DNA of 64,000 nucleotides from Lophium mytilinum. Its lineage: Eukaryota; Ascomycota; Dothideomycetes; Mytilinidiales; Mytilinidiaceae. The DNA lies in assembly GCA_010093605.1 (NCBI GenBank), contig MU004185.1:207334-271333 (forward strand), read 5' to 3'. The translations under genes were made by a program, and so were the position numbers. Below, piece after piece: positions 62,820 through 64,000 of the stretch. Each line of letters begins with the position of its first letter. Within the stretch, counting starts at the first letter, position 1. The notes beneath the pieces were generated by a model that was given only the letters and a program-made list of their open reading frames with translations, made no database searches and was not told the DNA's origin.

Positions 62820-63364
62820 TTGCTCTCAATCTAACACCTTGACGGTGGTGATTGGAGGTTGGTGAGATGAATGGAGGCTCAAGTGAGGTCTAAAATATAT
62901 GCAGCTAGTACTAGCGCGGATGACATAACCTGTCCCTGCATATCATCCTATGCACACGGGGGGGCATGAAAAAGCTGGCACTCTTATTTTGATGAAGAAG
63001 TGACGAACGTGCATGTACGCCACTGCTTGGGTTGGTTCAATGCGTTTCCAACAACGTAAATGAGATAGAAGGTCTTCACTTCCAGCTTCTTTAGGCACTT
63101 CAAGCCGCGGTGAATAGGTGTAACGCGAACTTTTACTTTGTTCATCTATGTGCTAAGCTACTAGACCTGACTCTCAGCAAATTGAATTATCATCGAGCAG
63201 GTCCATCGCATAGAACAAGGTGGGCGTCCTGTTCAAAACAACTGCCCCTTACTCCCCTCAATTCTGGCATATACCGTGATATCAAACTTTTCCCTCTGCA
63301 CTTTGACTCCTGCACCGAATAGACTTCTAGCGAGAAAAAGTCAACGCTTCTGCAGGACACTAAA
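62820..63364. other. Intergenic, holds a fold-back element
   Basis: Contains copy D of the fold-back family (62953-63152) and the 3' side of the ERG10 gene. Confidence 0.45.
62953..63152. mobile_element. Fold-back MITE-like element, copy D
   Basis: The left end has GGGCATGAAAAAGCTGGCAC, and inside lies GCCACTGCTTGGGTTGGTTC as in copies A and B. The right end, read on the minus strand, is more diverged (CACATAGATGAACAAAG). The flanks CTATG and CTAAG are a possible 5-bp duplication with one mismatch. The length is about 200 bp, and it has no coding content. Confidence 0.7.

Positions 63365-64000
<636 letters not shown>

Overview
The window is nuclear DNA from a filamentous ascomycete (Pezizomycotina). 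The evidence is many short GT-AG introns of about 45-70 bp, an intron-bearing tRNA-Lys(CTT), single-copy fungal housekeeping genes (SEC66, NPL4, RFC2, MDE1, ERG10 and an MLH2-like MutL homologue), and lineage-typical families (F-box/2EXR proteins, Pth11-like membrane proteins, DUF3602, DUF6604, APH-like kinases). The family mix suggests Dothideomycetes, but that is an impression and not a measured result. I saw no rRNA, no CRISPR array and no retroelement coding region. All exon boundaries were read by eye.

Layout. 0-10 kb: an F-box gene with an in-frame stop, a secreted GPI-anchor-type protein with Asn/Pro repeats, tRNA-Lys, an Ada-type zinc domain fused to an AraC domain, an ankyrin-type gene and a nitrilase. 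10-25 kb: a Pth11-like membrane protein, a small DUF6914-like protein, an APH-like kinase whose C-terminus is cut by an in-frame TGA, an MLH2-type MutL protein, a beta-lactamase-fold hydrolase, a DUF6604 protein and a short-chain dehydrogenase. 25-35 kb is accessory: a 2EXR-like gene, a 48-bp minisatellite, a coiled-coil gene with an in-frame TAG, an SSU1-type sulfite exporter and a five-exon gene of unknown function. 35-48 kb is core: SEC66 and NPL4 share a divergent promoter, followed by RFC2, a Vps3844-type membrane protein, a mitochondrial membrane protein and a PIC2-like phosphate carrier. Small inverted-repeat elements are scattered among these genes, and one fills most of an intron. 48-52 kb holds an unusual array (below). 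52-64 kb: a DUF3602 gene, MDE1, three 2EXR-type genes, a metallophosphoesterase, a Mutator-like MITE with 9-bp target duplications, a nucleotidyltransferase-fold gene with an in-frame TAG, and the 3' part of ERG10 at the window edge.

Most notable observations. (1) From about 48.9 to 51.7 kb there are three clear head-to-head units and a fourth, partial one. Each centre carries CACGTG, often twice a few bases apart. TATA-like boxes flank the centre, and in the three clear units a short leader follows outward, with an ATG-G-(A/T)-G start at a similar distance. The right arm of the third unit encodes an intact 42-residue peptide with six cysteines, and other arms look like decayed relatives. I read this as an array of small Cys-rich genes sharing two-way promoters. 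(2) Four genes are cut by one in-frame stop with the reading frame open beyond it. All four stops could come from a single C-to-T change, three of them CAG to TAG. (3) A family of 130-240 bp fold-back elements shares a core motif around GCCACTGC.
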